Counted from the first letter of the stretch, positions 16,537 through 22,854 are shown. The stretch is DNA of 29,551 nucleotides from UBA2163 sp964575575 (GCA_964575575.1 CAZNQQ010000007.1:1-29551); one strand, 5' to 3'. Program-made: numbers and translations. Notes: a model not told the origin generated them from the letters alone.

Positions 16537-17100
16537 TTAAACCTGCTTGTAGCGAAAGCACCCTATTTCGTGGTCGTTAACTATGCCTATGGCCTGCATT
16601 ATGGCGTAGACTATGGTTGAGCCTACGAAGTTCATGCCCCGCTCTTTCAGGTCTTTACTTATAGTGTCTGAAAGCTCTGTGGTCGCTGGGACTTCTTTCA
16701 TACTCTTGCGTTTGTTCACAATCGGCTTCCCTTTCGTGAATCCCCAAATGTAAAGATCGAACGAGCCAAACTCCTTTTGGATTTCTATAAAAACTTTTGC
16801 ATTGCGTATTGCAGAGGCGATCTTTAGTTTGTTACGGACTATCCCCTCGTTGCCTAAAAGCTCTTTTACCTTCTTCGCGTCGTACTTTGCTACCTTTTTT
16901 ACATCAAAGTTATCAAACGCCCTGCGATAATTCTCCCGCTTGTTTATAATAGTACTCCAAGAAAGTCCGGCTTGCGCGCCGTCGAGCACAAGCACTTCAA
17001 ACAAATGCCTGTCGTCATGCACCGGCACACCCCACTCCTCGTCGTGGTATTTTGTCATCAAACTATTTTCTTCACTTGACCAGTTACAGCGTTTTTTCAT
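16537..17100 (-). CDS. tag: DNA-3-methyladenine glycosylase I
   Basis: Removes 3-methyladenine from alkylated DNA, starting base-excision repair. At 187 aa it has the length of E. coli Tag. The zinc-snap residues are visible: Cys5, His19, His177 and Cys181. The base-recognition loop VLDGAQAGLSW (38-48) has Asp where E. coli has the Glu that contacts the base, a conservative change. RCNWSSEENSLMTKYHDEEW (4-23) and NFVGSTIVYAIMQAIGIVND (157-176) match the family. The gene stands alone, flanked on both sides by related hairpins. No SD is evident before the ATG. Confidence 0.96.
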   Translation of the reverse strand: MKKRCNWSSEENSLMTKYHDEEWGVPVHDDRHLFEVLVLDGAQAGLSWSTIINKRENYRRAFDNFDVKKVAKYDAKKVKELLGNEGIVRNKLKIASAIRNAKVFIEIQKEFGSFDLYIWGFTKGKPIVNKRKSMKEVPATTELSDTISKDLKERGMNFVGSTIVYAIMQAIGIVNDHEIGCFRYKQV

Positions 17101-17246
17101 AAGAGATTAATTTTCAACCATTTTATCATATTTTTTTATTAAAAAGCCGTTAGTATTATCTGATACCTGTATCGCAAGACAGGTCAACTTCAAGTATTGT
17201 ACGCTCCTCTACTACAGCCCCCGCCTTGGCGGGACAAGCATAAACG

Positions 17247-17277
17247 AACGGCTCAACTTCTCTGAAGTTGAGCCGTT
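17247..17277. repeat. Hairpin related to palindrome copy 1
   Basis: AACGGCTCAACTTC, 3-nt loop TCT, then GAAGTTGAGCCGTT: 14-bp perfect arms. It shares the AACGGCTCAAC stem with the palindrome at 16497-16524, so two copies of one hairpin family flank tag. Confidence 0.8.
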
Positions 17278-17291
17278 GAGGATTACTTGAT

Positions 17292-17337
17292 CCCGTTAGA
17301 AGTCGCGAGGGCACGCAGCGTCTCTACTTTTAACGGG
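17292..17337. repeat. Long hairpin abutting a promoter
   Basis: CCCGTTAGAAGT (17292-17303) pairs with ACTTTTAACGGG (17326-17337), 12 bp with one wobble, around a 22-nt GC-rich loop. It ends 1 nt before the TTGACA box. Its position suggests either a terminator-like barrier or a binding site controlling the promoter. Confidence 0.65.
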
Positions 17338-17338
17338 G

Positions 17339-17367
17339 TTGACAAAAGTATATTTTGGTGCTATTCT
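17339..17367 (+). promoter_or_regulatory. Strong sigma70-type promoter
   Basis: TTGACA (17339-17344), a 17-nt spacer, TATTCT (17362-17367). Start expected near 17374, giving a leader of about 37 nt that contains the Shine-Dalgarno site of the 132-aa gene. Confidence 0.75.
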
Positions 17368-17398
17368 ATTTAAGGTAATTAATTTTAGAATTTTTACA

Positions 17399-17404
17399 AA
17401 GGAG
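17399..17404 (+). promoter_or_regulatory. Shine-Dalgarno site deciding start
   Basis: AAGGAG, 6 nt before ATG 17411. It selects this ATG over an in-frame one at 17339, which overlaps the promoter -35 box and lies upstream of the expected transcription start. Confidence 0.8.
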
Positions 17405-17410
17405 AAGAAA

Positions 17411-17809
17411 ATGAAGATAAAATTATTTTTTGATTCTGTTGATGAATTTGCTGTATTTATATTGTCAGCAAGTTCAATGAAACTTGATCTTGAATACAAA
17501 CGCTTAAAGACTGATTCCCCACAACCTGCTTTTTTATATATGGTATCTGAAGTTCATGTAAATGGAGTTACATATTCTGTTGAGCATGTGGGTAACAAGG
17601 AGCCAGAGGTGGCATACAAAATCGTAAACTTTATGCTAAATGATAAGCAGATAGAAAACGATGCTGTATACATTACAGGATTAGCCGAAGACATAGATGG
17701 TTCCGAAAAAGTTCAAGAGTACATACTTAAAGGTCTTCCTGAAAGTTTCTTATTAACTGAAGGGTGGCAAACAGATTATGAAAATTATCTTTTTAGTAAA
17801 TTAAATTAA
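17411..17809 (+). CDS. 132-aa protein of unknown function
   Basis: No family recognised. The start MKIKLFFDSVDEFAVFILSA is set by the AAGGAG site 6 nt upstream; the longer frame from 17339 would begin inside the promoter. The sequence is soluble and mixed alpha/beta, with a possible beta-hairpin in residues about 40-62 (FLYMVSEVHVNGVTYSVEHV) and an acidic C-terminal half. No signal peptide or membrane segment is seen. It has its own promoter and its own terminator, so it is a monocistronic, probably well-translated gene. Its neighbour at 17971 has the same kind of arrangement. Confidence 0.75.
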   Translation: MKIKLFFDSVDEFAVFILSASSMKLDLEYKRLKTDSPQPAFLYMVSEVHVNGVTYSVEHVGNKEPEVAYKIVNFMLNDKQIENDAVYITGLAEDIDGSEKVQEYILKGLPESFLLTEGWQTDYENYLFSKLN

Positions 17810-17837
17810 ACAATCACTTAACTGAACATCTTTTAGG

Positions 17838-17880
17838 GGTGGTAGAAGTTATAACAACTTTTACTGCCTCTTTTTTTATT
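17838..17880 (+). terminator. Terminator of the 132-aa gene
   Basis: GTAGAAGTT (17842-17850) pairs with AACTTTTAC (17856-17864) around a 5-nt loop, followed shortly by a run of Ts at 17871-17877. It lies about 30 nt after the stop codon. Confidence 0.7.
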
Positions 17881-17893
17881 AAATCCCCCGTCG

Positions 17894-17922
17894 TTGATTT
17901 TTATTACATATTCCTATATATT
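17894..17922 (+). promoter_or_regulatory. Promoter of the 88-aa gene
   Basis: TTGATT (17894-17899), a 17-nt spacer, TATATT (17917-17922). Expected start near 17929, with a leader of about 42 nt. Confidence 0.55.
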
Positions 17923-17954
17923 ACGTTCAGATAAATAAACCAAATAAACCCTGA

Positions 17955-17961
17955 AAGGAGG
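17955..17961 (+). promoter_or_regulatory. Strong Shine-Dalgarno site, 88-aa gene
   Basis: AAGGAGG, 9 nt before ATG 17971. A near-full anti-SD match, unusual against the many SD-less starts in this window. Confidence 0.8.
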
Positions 17962-17970
17962 ATAAAGTTA

Positions 17971-18237
17971 ATGGAGATTACAATTACTGAAGCAAAAGGT
18001 ATGAATAAAAGAAAAGACGGTGGTGTGGGAAGTGTAGAAAAAGAACTAAAACTTACTGTTCCTGACGGAGCAACTGTTGCGAGTACTTGGGAAGAAGCAA
18101 AAAGAGCAATAGGGTTAGAACCAAAAGTGGAGCCTTATATAAATCGTCAAGAGATCGGTACTATAGAAAAAACAGAAACAGTCTCTGGAAACTACGCTCT
18201 AAAAGAAGGAGACACTTTTCATTTGGTCTTTGTATAG
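17971..18237 (+). CDS. 88-aa possible beta-grasp protein
   Basis: Not firmly recognised. The layout resembles ubiquitin/MoaD/ThiS-like beta-grasp proteins: an N-terminal strand (MEITITEA), a second strand KELKLTVPDGATVAS, a helix (about 37-46, TWEEAKRAIG), a strand with YINRQEIG, and the ending ALKEGDTFHLVFV, like the common LxDGDxVxLVP ending. There is no C-terminal Gly-Gly, so a conjugated or sulfur-carrier role is not supported. A strong SD, own promoter and own terminator mark it as an independent, highly translated gene. It could instead be a small unrelated beta protein. Confidence 0.7.
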   Translation: MEITITEAKGMNKRKDGGVGSVEKELKLTVPDGATVASTWEEAKRAIGLEPKVEPYINRQEIGTIEKTETVSGNYALKEGDTFHLVFV

Positions 18238-18266
18238 TTAAAAACAGAAAATAGCTTGTGTTATAT

Positions 18267-18303
18267 AGGGAGTTGGTTTATACCAGCTCCCTATTATTTT
18301 TTT
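18267..18303 (+). terminator. Terminator of the 88-aa gene
   Basis: AGGGAGTTGG (18267-18276) pairs with CCAGCTCCCT (18283-18292), 10 bp with one wobble, 6-nt loop, followed by a T-rich tract to 18303. Confidence 0.88.
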
Positions 18304-18304
18304 A

Positions 18305-18330
18305 CTGCTACGTAGCATGTTACGTAGCAG
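18305..18330. repeat. 10-bp inverted repeat before tRNA-Ser
   Basis: CTGCTACGTA (18305-18314) and TACGTAGCAG (18321-18330), 6-nt spacer. It lies between the terminator and tRNA-Ser. It could be a second hairpin or a protein-binding site; nothing further supports a role. Confidence 0.6.
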
Positions 18331-18381
18331 GGATATTTTATATAGAAAAAAGGTATAAAATGTGTTATTTTGTATGAATAT

Positions 18382-18471
18382 GGAGAGTTGGCTGAGTGGT
18401 CGAAAGCGCCTCACTGCTAACGAGGTAAGGGTTAATCCCCTTCAAGGGTTCGAATCCCTTACTCTCCGCCA
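18382..18471 (+). tRNA. tRNA-Ser (GCT)
   Basis: Acceptor stem GGAGAGT/ACTCTCC, D-arm GGCTGAGTGGTCGAAAGC, anticodon loop CTGCTAA with anticodon GCT (reads AGC/AGU), a long class II variable arm as expected for Ser, T-arm around GGTTCGAATCC, discriminator G and encoded CCA (18469-18471). The closing pair of the anticodon stem is an A/C mismatch. The serine-recombinase frame runs into its 3' half on the opposite strand, and foreign-looking DNA starts right after CCA. Confidence 0.95.
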
Positions 18472-19989
18472 ATTTACAATTTCAGCATTTTGGAAAGAGA
18501 TTGCCTCGGCGCGTTGCGCCTCGGCAGGCGCGCGAAGCGCGCCAGACCCCCAATTTGCAACGATTTGCCACGCTCCGCGTGGCGAAAAGGAAACGGCTTG
18601 GTTTTGGATTTGGAAGTTCGAACCAATCTTTTTTAGAAAATCCCGAATCCCTTCGGGATTTTCTTTGGAAGCGATAATTTTGGCTTGTTTACTGTCTTTT
18701 ATAAACTTGTCGGCGAGTTCGAACCGATTATTGCTTTTTTGTTCAAAAGCAGAGATTTTTTCCTGCAAATCCTTTTTGGCGAGGACGAGCTTTTGCTTTT
18801 TGGCAGTATATTCCGTTTGCGACAAACTGCCTTCCAAATGTAAATCTAAAAGTCGGTCAAATTTCTGCTCGTTCTCTACCAGCTCGTCCCGCACTTTTTG
18901 AGCGAAAGAGCTTTTGGCTTGGGCTTTTTCCGCTTTTTCTTTTTCCAATTCTGTTATGCAGTTTTTGGCCCAAGCCGAACACAAAGAAACTTTTTGAATT
19001 TCCTTTTTGATCTGCGAGGTAATGGCGTCCTCTCGCGCGTATTTTTGCGAACAGCGGACTTTTCTTTTAGTGCAACGCAAATAGTTATGTCCTTTTTGCG
19101 TTTCGGTAGTAATGAAGCAACCACACTCGCCACAGCGGAAAAGTCCGCGATAAATATACGGCTTGAGTTTCGGAGTTTTCGGTTTTGATTTATTAGCCAT
19201 TACCTCTTGGCATTTATCAAAAAGTTTCTTTGTGATAATCGGTTCGTGCTTTCCGTCATAGAGTTCGCCCTTGTATCTGATAATTCCGCAGTAAATCGGG
19301 TTTTTAAGCATATACTGATAATTTGAGACGGAAAGCAACTTGCTTTTCTTGCCAACCAAGCCTAAGGAATTGATAACCTTTCGGACTTGAGCGAGTGGGT
19401 ATTCGCCAGTTGAGTACATTTCAAAAGCCCGCTTGATATATTTTGCTTTTTCTTTGTCCACAATTATTTTGCGAGCATTCTTGTCGTTGATATAGCCGAG
19501 CGGAGCCCAAGCGGGCCATATTCCATTTCGGAGTTTCTGGCGAATACCCCTCTTTATATTTTCCGAAAGATTATCGACATAGTATTTTGATTGCCCAAAA
19601 GCGATGGACAACATAAATTTTCCCTGCGGTGTCGGATCAAACCAAAAAGTAGGGAATTTTAGCGTGGTGATTTTGCCAGTATCTACAAGATAAATAATCC
19701 GTCCGCCGTCTATGCTGTTTCTTGCCAAGCGGTCAGGGTGCCACGCTAAAATTCCTTCCACTTTTCCTTCCTCTATGCCCGCCACCATTTCGTTAAAAAT
19801 TTCTCGCCCGGGTTCTTTGGCGGTTTTGCTTTCCACAAATTCACGGACGATATTCAAATTTTCCTTTTTGGCAAATTCTCGCAATTCAAAAAGTTGCGCC
19901 TCAATACTCAAGATTTGCCGTTCGGGTTCGTCCGTGGATTTGCGGGCATAGAGGAAAAACTTTTTGGTTTGTAAATTTATGTTGTCCAT
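18442..19989 (-). CDS. Large serine recombinase
   Basis: A 515-aa site-specific recombinase of the large-serine family. Catalytic Ser18 in YARKS with Arg24 nearby, Arg87 and Arg90 in HPDRLARN, a recombinase domain (about 155-260), a zinc ribbon with Cys286, Cys289, Cys306 and Cys313, and a coiled coil (about 345-420). It is near the short end for the family. The last residues (NWRRVRDSNP) and the TGA stop come from the complement of the tRNA-Ser 3' half, so the frame crosses the junction. Residues after about 470 are encoded by hairpin-rich DNA. It probably integrated the element now spanning about 18472-22854. No SD is seen before the ATG. Confidence 0.93.
   Translation of the reverse strand: MDNINLQTKKFFLYARKSTDEPERQILSIEAQLFELREFAKKENLNIVREFVESKTAKEPGREIFNEMVAGIEEGKVEGILAWHPDRLARNSIDGGRIIYLVDTGKITTLKFPTFWFDPTPQGKFMLSIAFGQSKYYVDNLSENIKRGIRQKLRNGIWPAWAPLGYINDKNARKIIVDKEKAKYIKRAFEMYSTGEYPLAQVRKVINSLGLVGKKSKLLSVSNYQYMLKNPIYCGIIRYKGELYDGKHEPIITKKLFDKCQEVMANKSKPKTPKLKPYIYRGLFRCGECGCFITTETQKGHNYLRCTKRKVRCSQKYAREDAITSQIKKEIQKVSLCSAWAKNCITELEKEKAEKAQAKSSFAQKVRDELVENEQKFDRLLDLHLEGSLSQTEYTAKKQKLVLAKKDLQEKISAFEQKSNNRFELADKFIKDSKQAKIIASKENPEGIRDFLKKIGSNFQIQNQAVSFSPRGAWQIVANWGSGALRAPAEAQRAEAISFQNAEIVNWRRVRDSNP
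18508..18583. repeat. Cluster of triloop hairpins
   Basis: Three compact hairpins with 3-nt loops in 76 nt: GGCGC-GTT-GCGCC (18508-18520), GGCGCGC-GAA-GCGCGCC (18527-18543) and GCCACGC-TCC-GCGTGGC (18567-18583). They lie within the extreme C-terminal codons of the recombinase frame, next to tRNA-Ser, and may belong to the element end rather than to true protein-coding sequence. Confidence 0.75.
18636..18663. repeat. 12-bp hairpin in recombinase gene
   Basis: GAAAATCCCGAA (18636-18647) pairs perfectly with TTCGGGATTTTC (18652-18663) around TCCC. It is in frame near the recombinase C-terminus (about residues 443-451), and resembles the other short palindromes of the element. Confidence 0.65.
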
Positions 19990-20545
19990 ATTGTTTTGAA
20001 ATTAACTTTTGGGCAATCAAAGAAAATATCGCTTTGCTTTTCCGCCGAAGGCGGAAACAAAAAGATTGGTTTGCAAAACTTCGTTTTGCCAGAGCTTCGC
20101 TCTGCGAACTTCCGCATTGCCGAGCGGACGCTCTCTTTGGATTTGAAAAATGCTTGGAAAATTCCCGCAAAATTCAATGCCGAGCGGCGAAGCCGCGAGG
20201 CAACCAACCTTGTTTTTTCAAAATGTGATAATTGGCGGTCGTTTTTGGACGAAGTTCGAACATTCTTTGACGAAAATCCGAACGCTGAATTTTGAACGCT
20301 CCGCCCCGCCGCCGCTCGCTCCGCTCGCTGTCCAGCAAAAAAGTTTTCTTCACATTTTTTGATTTGGCGCGCGATTTCTTTTTCTTTTAAAAGGAAAAGA
20401 AAACTTTTTTGCTGACCTCTGCTCTGAACGAGCAGGGTGGCGGGGCTTCGATTCGGAAGCGGGCGGGCAAAAATTCCTTCCCCCAGACCCCCTTCCTTTT
20501 TGCCCGCCCGCAAGAGTATTTTCCAAACGAGCGAGGCGACGGGAG
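19990..20545. other. Noncoding, hairpin- and GC-rich stretch
   Basis: 556 nt between the recombinase start and the nucleotidyltransferase stop. It begins AT-rich, then holds triloop hairpins (20039-20196) and inverted repeat copy A (20235-20548). Long frames cross it on both strands, but their translations are low in complexity and follow hairpin symmetry, so no gene is called. Confidence 0.7.
20039..20196. repeat. Second cluster of triloop hairpins
   Basis: TTTCCGCC-GAA-GGCGGAAA (20039-20057), GCAAAAC-TTC-GTTTTGC (20073-20089), CAGAGC-TTC-GCTCTG (20090-20104, directly adjoining) and GCGGC-GAA-GCCGC (20184-20196). Stems differ in sequence but share the 3-nt TTC/GAA loop. Confidence 0.75.
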
Positions 20546-20548
20546 CTA
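20235..20548. repeat. 314-bp inverted repeat, copy A
   Basis: Reverse complement of 22541-22854 over the full 314 nt, with no difference found by eye. It contains two internal hairpins: an 18-bp stem at 20333-20350/20397-20414 (CAGCAAAAAAGTTTTCTT and complement) and a 14-bp stem at 20460-20473/20497-20510 (CGGGCGGGCAAAAA and complement). Its inner end supplies the TAG stop of the nucleotidyltransferase gene (20546-20548). Base composition is much more GC-rich than host DNA in places. Confidence 0.93.
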
Positions 20549-21682
20549 TTTTTCTATATTATCCTTGATTTCTTTAATTTTTTCAACATCTCCTACTTTT
20601 CGCCGTAATGTTTCTAATTTCTCGCGTTGCTCGGAAATTCCTGCTTTAATTCCGGCTGCGTCCATTACAACACTCTTGATGTTTTCAGGCGATTTATCAT
20701 TTTGCTTCGCAATGAGTTCGGCCAATTTTTTTACGCGTCCCTTATCTTCTTCTTTTTTGACTCTTCCAGCCACATCTTGATCTTGTATAAGTTCTTTAAA
20801 AATTTCTTCTAGTTTTGACTCTTCTGCAATGTTTGGTGCTACGCGCTCAATAATGGCCGAAGCTGCCGCTTTCCTTTTTTCAAATTCCTGTTCAAGCACA
20901 TTTTCAATTTCGCTTACATCGTCCATAGTCAATTTGCTAGTTTCAGCCAATACACGAAGGTCGGTTTGGTCAAAACCTCGCTTTCCATGCAGTTTAAAAT
21001 ACGCCACTTTCGCAGGGTGAGAGAGATTAATTTCCTCCTCTTGGAAAGTTGTCGGTTGTGGTTCGTACCACTTTTCAGGCAAAGGCACACCACCAAATCC
21101 AAGGGGCTTGCCTTGTTCGTCCCGCTTTATTAAATGAACATCAAGAAAATTTAGTGATTCACCCTCACGAATTTTCCCTTGCTCGTCTACGGCTGCGATC
21201 ATTAAATGTTCCTCTGGAGCTTCCTTAAATTCATCAGAAGCAACCCATTCCATTTTTCGCTTTTTGGGATCTTCATGTTCGGATGACAAAAATAAACCAT
21301 ATCCTTTTGAAAAAAGTTGCTGTTCCAGATTTTCTAAATCGTCAGGGTCAATAGTGAGATCAACGTCCTTATGAACTCCGATGTACTCTCCTTTCATTAA
21401 AGAAATATTAAGTGCCCCGTCTAATTGCCAGCGTACATCAGAACCCTCAAAAATATTTCCTAATTTCTTCATGTCTCTATTCATTTGTTCTCTTTCCGCG
21501 TCTGTAGGTGCGCGACGCTCATCGCCTTTATCTTGGTCCAAAACCGTCTCGTCAAAAAATGCCGGTCTTTCTTGATGACGAAACTGTTCGCGAACCGATT
21601 CCAGACTCGCTTGTTCCGCTTCTGGCTTCGGTCTTTCTTGAGATTGCTCTTGTGGAAATGTAAATTTTTCTGGTGAAGTCAT
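20546..21682 (-). CDS. Nucleotidyltransferase-like protein
   Basis: A 378-aa protein. Residues 85-110 (WQLDGALNISLMKGEYIG then VHKDVDLTI) fit the Pol-beta-type nucleotidyltransferase signature hG[G/S]-xn-DhD, with Gly89-Ala90 in place of Gly-Gly/Ser and catalytic Asp106/Asp108; Asp181 (NFLDVHLI) may be the third acidic residue. It resembles lincosamide/aminoglycoside or MNT/AbiE-type transferases. The N-terminus is Gln/Glu-rich; the last 120 residues are charged and helical, probably coiled coil. It overlaps the methyltransferase gene by 4 nt and ends on the first codon of inverted repeat A. A substrate cannot be named; antibiotic, tRNA or protein targets are possible. Confidence 0.7.
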   Translation of the reverse strand: MTSPEKFTFPQEQSQERPKPEAEQASLESVREQFRHQERPAFFDETVLDQDKGDERRAPTDAEREQMNRDMKKLGNIFEGSDVRWQLDGALNISLMKGEYIGVHKDVDLTIDPDDLENLEQQLFSKGYGLFLSSEHEDPKKRKMEWVASDEFKEAPEEHLMIAAVDEQGKIREGESLNFLDVHLIKRDEQGKPLGFGGVPLPEKWYEPQPTTFQEEEINLSHPAKVAYFKLHGKRGFDQTDLRVLAETSKLTMDDVSEIENVLEQEFEKRKAAASAIIERVAPNIAEESKLEEIFKELIQDQDVAGRVKKEEDKGRVKKLAELIAKQNDKSPENIKSVVMDAAGIKAGISEQREKLETLRRKVGDVEKIKEIKDNIEK

Positions 21683-22188
21683 ATTTTGTATAGAAATAAA
21701 TTTGGGTATCCTTTTACTTCGTCTTTCAAAATTTCTGTCCAGCCATCAATAGGCCAAACATACGTGATAACTTTTGTTCCTTTTTTCAACTCTTGCTCAA
21801 ACTTTGTTTTCAATCTTGGCATTACTTCAGGCATTAGCCAAACATATATAAGATCGGCGTCATGCAATTTTGTATTCCAGACATTTTTGTAAGAGATTTT
21901 AATATTTGCTTTGTTTTTTGAAAAAAGTCTTCTGATATGGGAAAGGATAAATGGAAAAAGAGAAATTTCAAATCCTTGTGCGTTCGCGCCCTCATCTGCC
22001 GCGGCACAAATAAGCCGGCCATCACCACATCCTAAATCGTACATTTTCTGACCTTTTTTAATGTCTGACATCTTCAAAAAACGAGTCACATCATTTTTCC
22101 TTGTTGGCACAAACGGCGCACCTTGCAATCCCGCATAGGCGAAACTAAGCAAAACTGCAAATCCGATTATAATTAAAATCGTTGTCAT
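21679..22188 (-). CDS. Membrane FAM173-like methyltransferase
   Basis: A 169-aa class I SAM-dependent methyltransferase. An N-terminal membrane helix (about 3-20) is followed by a GAPFVPT motif, the SAM-binding MYDLGCGDGRLI (about 49-60), GFEIS (about 72-76), and DADLIYVWLMPEVMPRLKTK with the TYVWPIDGW segment. This arrangement (TM, PFVPT, DLGCGDGR, MPxLMPRL) matches the FAM173/ATPSCKMT group, whose studied eukaryotic members methylate lysine on membrane ATP-synthase/translocase proteins. The substrate here is unknown. The start overlaps the XRE gene by 4 nt and the end overlaps the nucleotidyltransferase start by 4 nt, so the three are translationally coupled. Confidence 0.82.
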   Translation of the reverse strand: MTTILIIIGFAVLLSFAYAGLQGAPFVPTRKNDVTRFLKMSDIKKGQKMYDLGCGDGRLICAAADEGANAQGFEISLFPFILSHIRRLFSKNKANIKISYKNVWNTKLHDADLIYVWLMPEVMPRLKTKFEQELKKGTKVITYVWPIDGWTEILKDEVKGYPNLFLYKI

Positions 22189-22382
22189 AAAATTAGATCA
22201 TCAACAGTTATATCCAAAGCTTTCGCCAGCCTCTTGAGCGTTTCTAGAGTAGGGTTTTGATTTTTTCCAGCTTCAATTTTGATAACTGTATTGTTAGAAA
22301 CATCAGCAAGGCGTGCTAACTTTTCCTGTGTTAGTCCTTTTTGTTCTCGTAGTTTGCGTAATGTTTTGGATATATTTGACAT
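22185..22382 (-). CDS. XRE-family helix-turn-helix regulator
   Basis: A 65-aa protein that is essentially one Cro/C1-type HTH domain: LRKLREQKGLTQEKLARLAD and VSNNTVIKIEAGKNQNPTLE form the five-helix core, ending in ALDITVDDLIL. It is first in the operon with the methyltransferase and nucleotidyltransferase, with a 4-nt overlap. A 9-bp inverted repeat surrounds the -10 box upstream, so autoregulation is likely. Such a leading XRE gene is common in toxin-antitoxin and defence operons. Acting as antitoxin is an inference. Confidence 0.92.
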   Translation of the reverse strand: MSNISKTLRKLREQKGLTQEKLARLADVSNNTVIKIEAGKNQNPTLETLKRLAKALDITVDDLIL

Positions 22383-22395
22383 AACTTATCTTTAA

Positions 22396-22439
22396 GTAGT
22401 AGAATTGAATTATAAGCTGTATTTTATTTCTTCTACTAC
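22396..22439 (-). promoter_or_regulatory. Promoter/operator of the XRE operon
   Basis: GTAGTAGAA (22396-22404) and TTCTACTAC (22431-22439) are perfect 9-bp inverted arms, 26 nt apart. The minus-strand -10 box TATAAT (22409-22414) lies between them, 26 nt before the XRE start. Half-site spacing of about 35 nt centre to centre is near 3.3 helical turns. A clear -35 box is not seen. Confidence 0.55.
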
Positions 22440-22540
22440 AATGTTAGCTCAATTTTATTCAAAAGTCAAAAGAAAGGGAGTTAAAACAATGCGCGCGCAC
22501 GGGTGTGGAGGGGCAAGCGCATTTCCTATTTTGTATTTTT

Positions 22541-22854
22541 TAGCTCCCGTCGCCTCGCTCGTTTGGAAAATACTCTTGCGGGCGGGCAAAAAGGAAGGGG
22601 GTCTGGGGGAAGGAATTTTTGCCCGCCCGCTTCCGAATCGAAGCCCCGCCACCCTGCTCGTTCAGAGCAGAGGTCAGCAAAAAAGTTTTCTTTTCCTTTT
22701 AAAAGAAAAAGAAATCGCGCGCCAAATCAAAAAATGTGAAGAAAACTTTTTTGCTGGACAGCGAGCGGAGCGAGCGGCGGCGGGGCGGAGCGTTCAAAAT
22801 TCAGCGTTCGGATTTTCGTCAAAGAATGTTCGAACTTCGTCCAAAAACGACCGC
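22541..22854. repeat. 314-bp inverted repeat, copy B
   Basis: Reverse complement of 20235-20548, apparently identical. It begins TAGCTCCC at the inner side and ends GACCGC at the outer side, 3 nt before the GH3 ATG. The 1992 nt between the two copies hold the XRE, methyltransferase and nucleotidyltransferase genes and nothing else. Confidence 0.93.

Larger units (their letters stand above)
17101..17410. other. Hairpin-rich intergenic region
   Basis: 310 nt without a gene between tag and the 132-aa gene. It contains in series: a short hairpin ACCTGT/ACAGGT (17165-17184), CCCGCC-TT-GGCGGG (17220-17233), the tag-flanking hairpin copy 2 (17247-17277), a large hairpin (17292-17337) and the promoter of the next gene (17339-17367). 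No open frame with coding character was seen. Confidence 0.7.

Noticed and set aside
17339..17410. Earlier in-frame start for the 132-aa gene
   Set aside because: It coincides with the -35 box of the promoter and precedes the expected transcript start; AAGGAG before 17411 marks the true start.
19901..20170. 89-aa minus-strand frame overlapping the recombinase start
   Set aside because: Lies over the triloop-hairpin cluster and out of frame with the recombinase N-terminus; no domain.
19977..20513. 178-aa minus-strand open frame across inverted repeat A
   Set aside because: Its translation follows repeat and hairpin symmetry, is low in complexity, and part recurs in the other repeat copy fused to GH3. 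No start signal; most likely chance openness of GC-rich DNA.
18442..22854. CRISPR array or phage structural genes in the element
   Set aside because: No regularly spaced direct repeats and no capsid, portal or terminase-like frames; only the recombinase, the three-gene cassette and inverted repeats are present.
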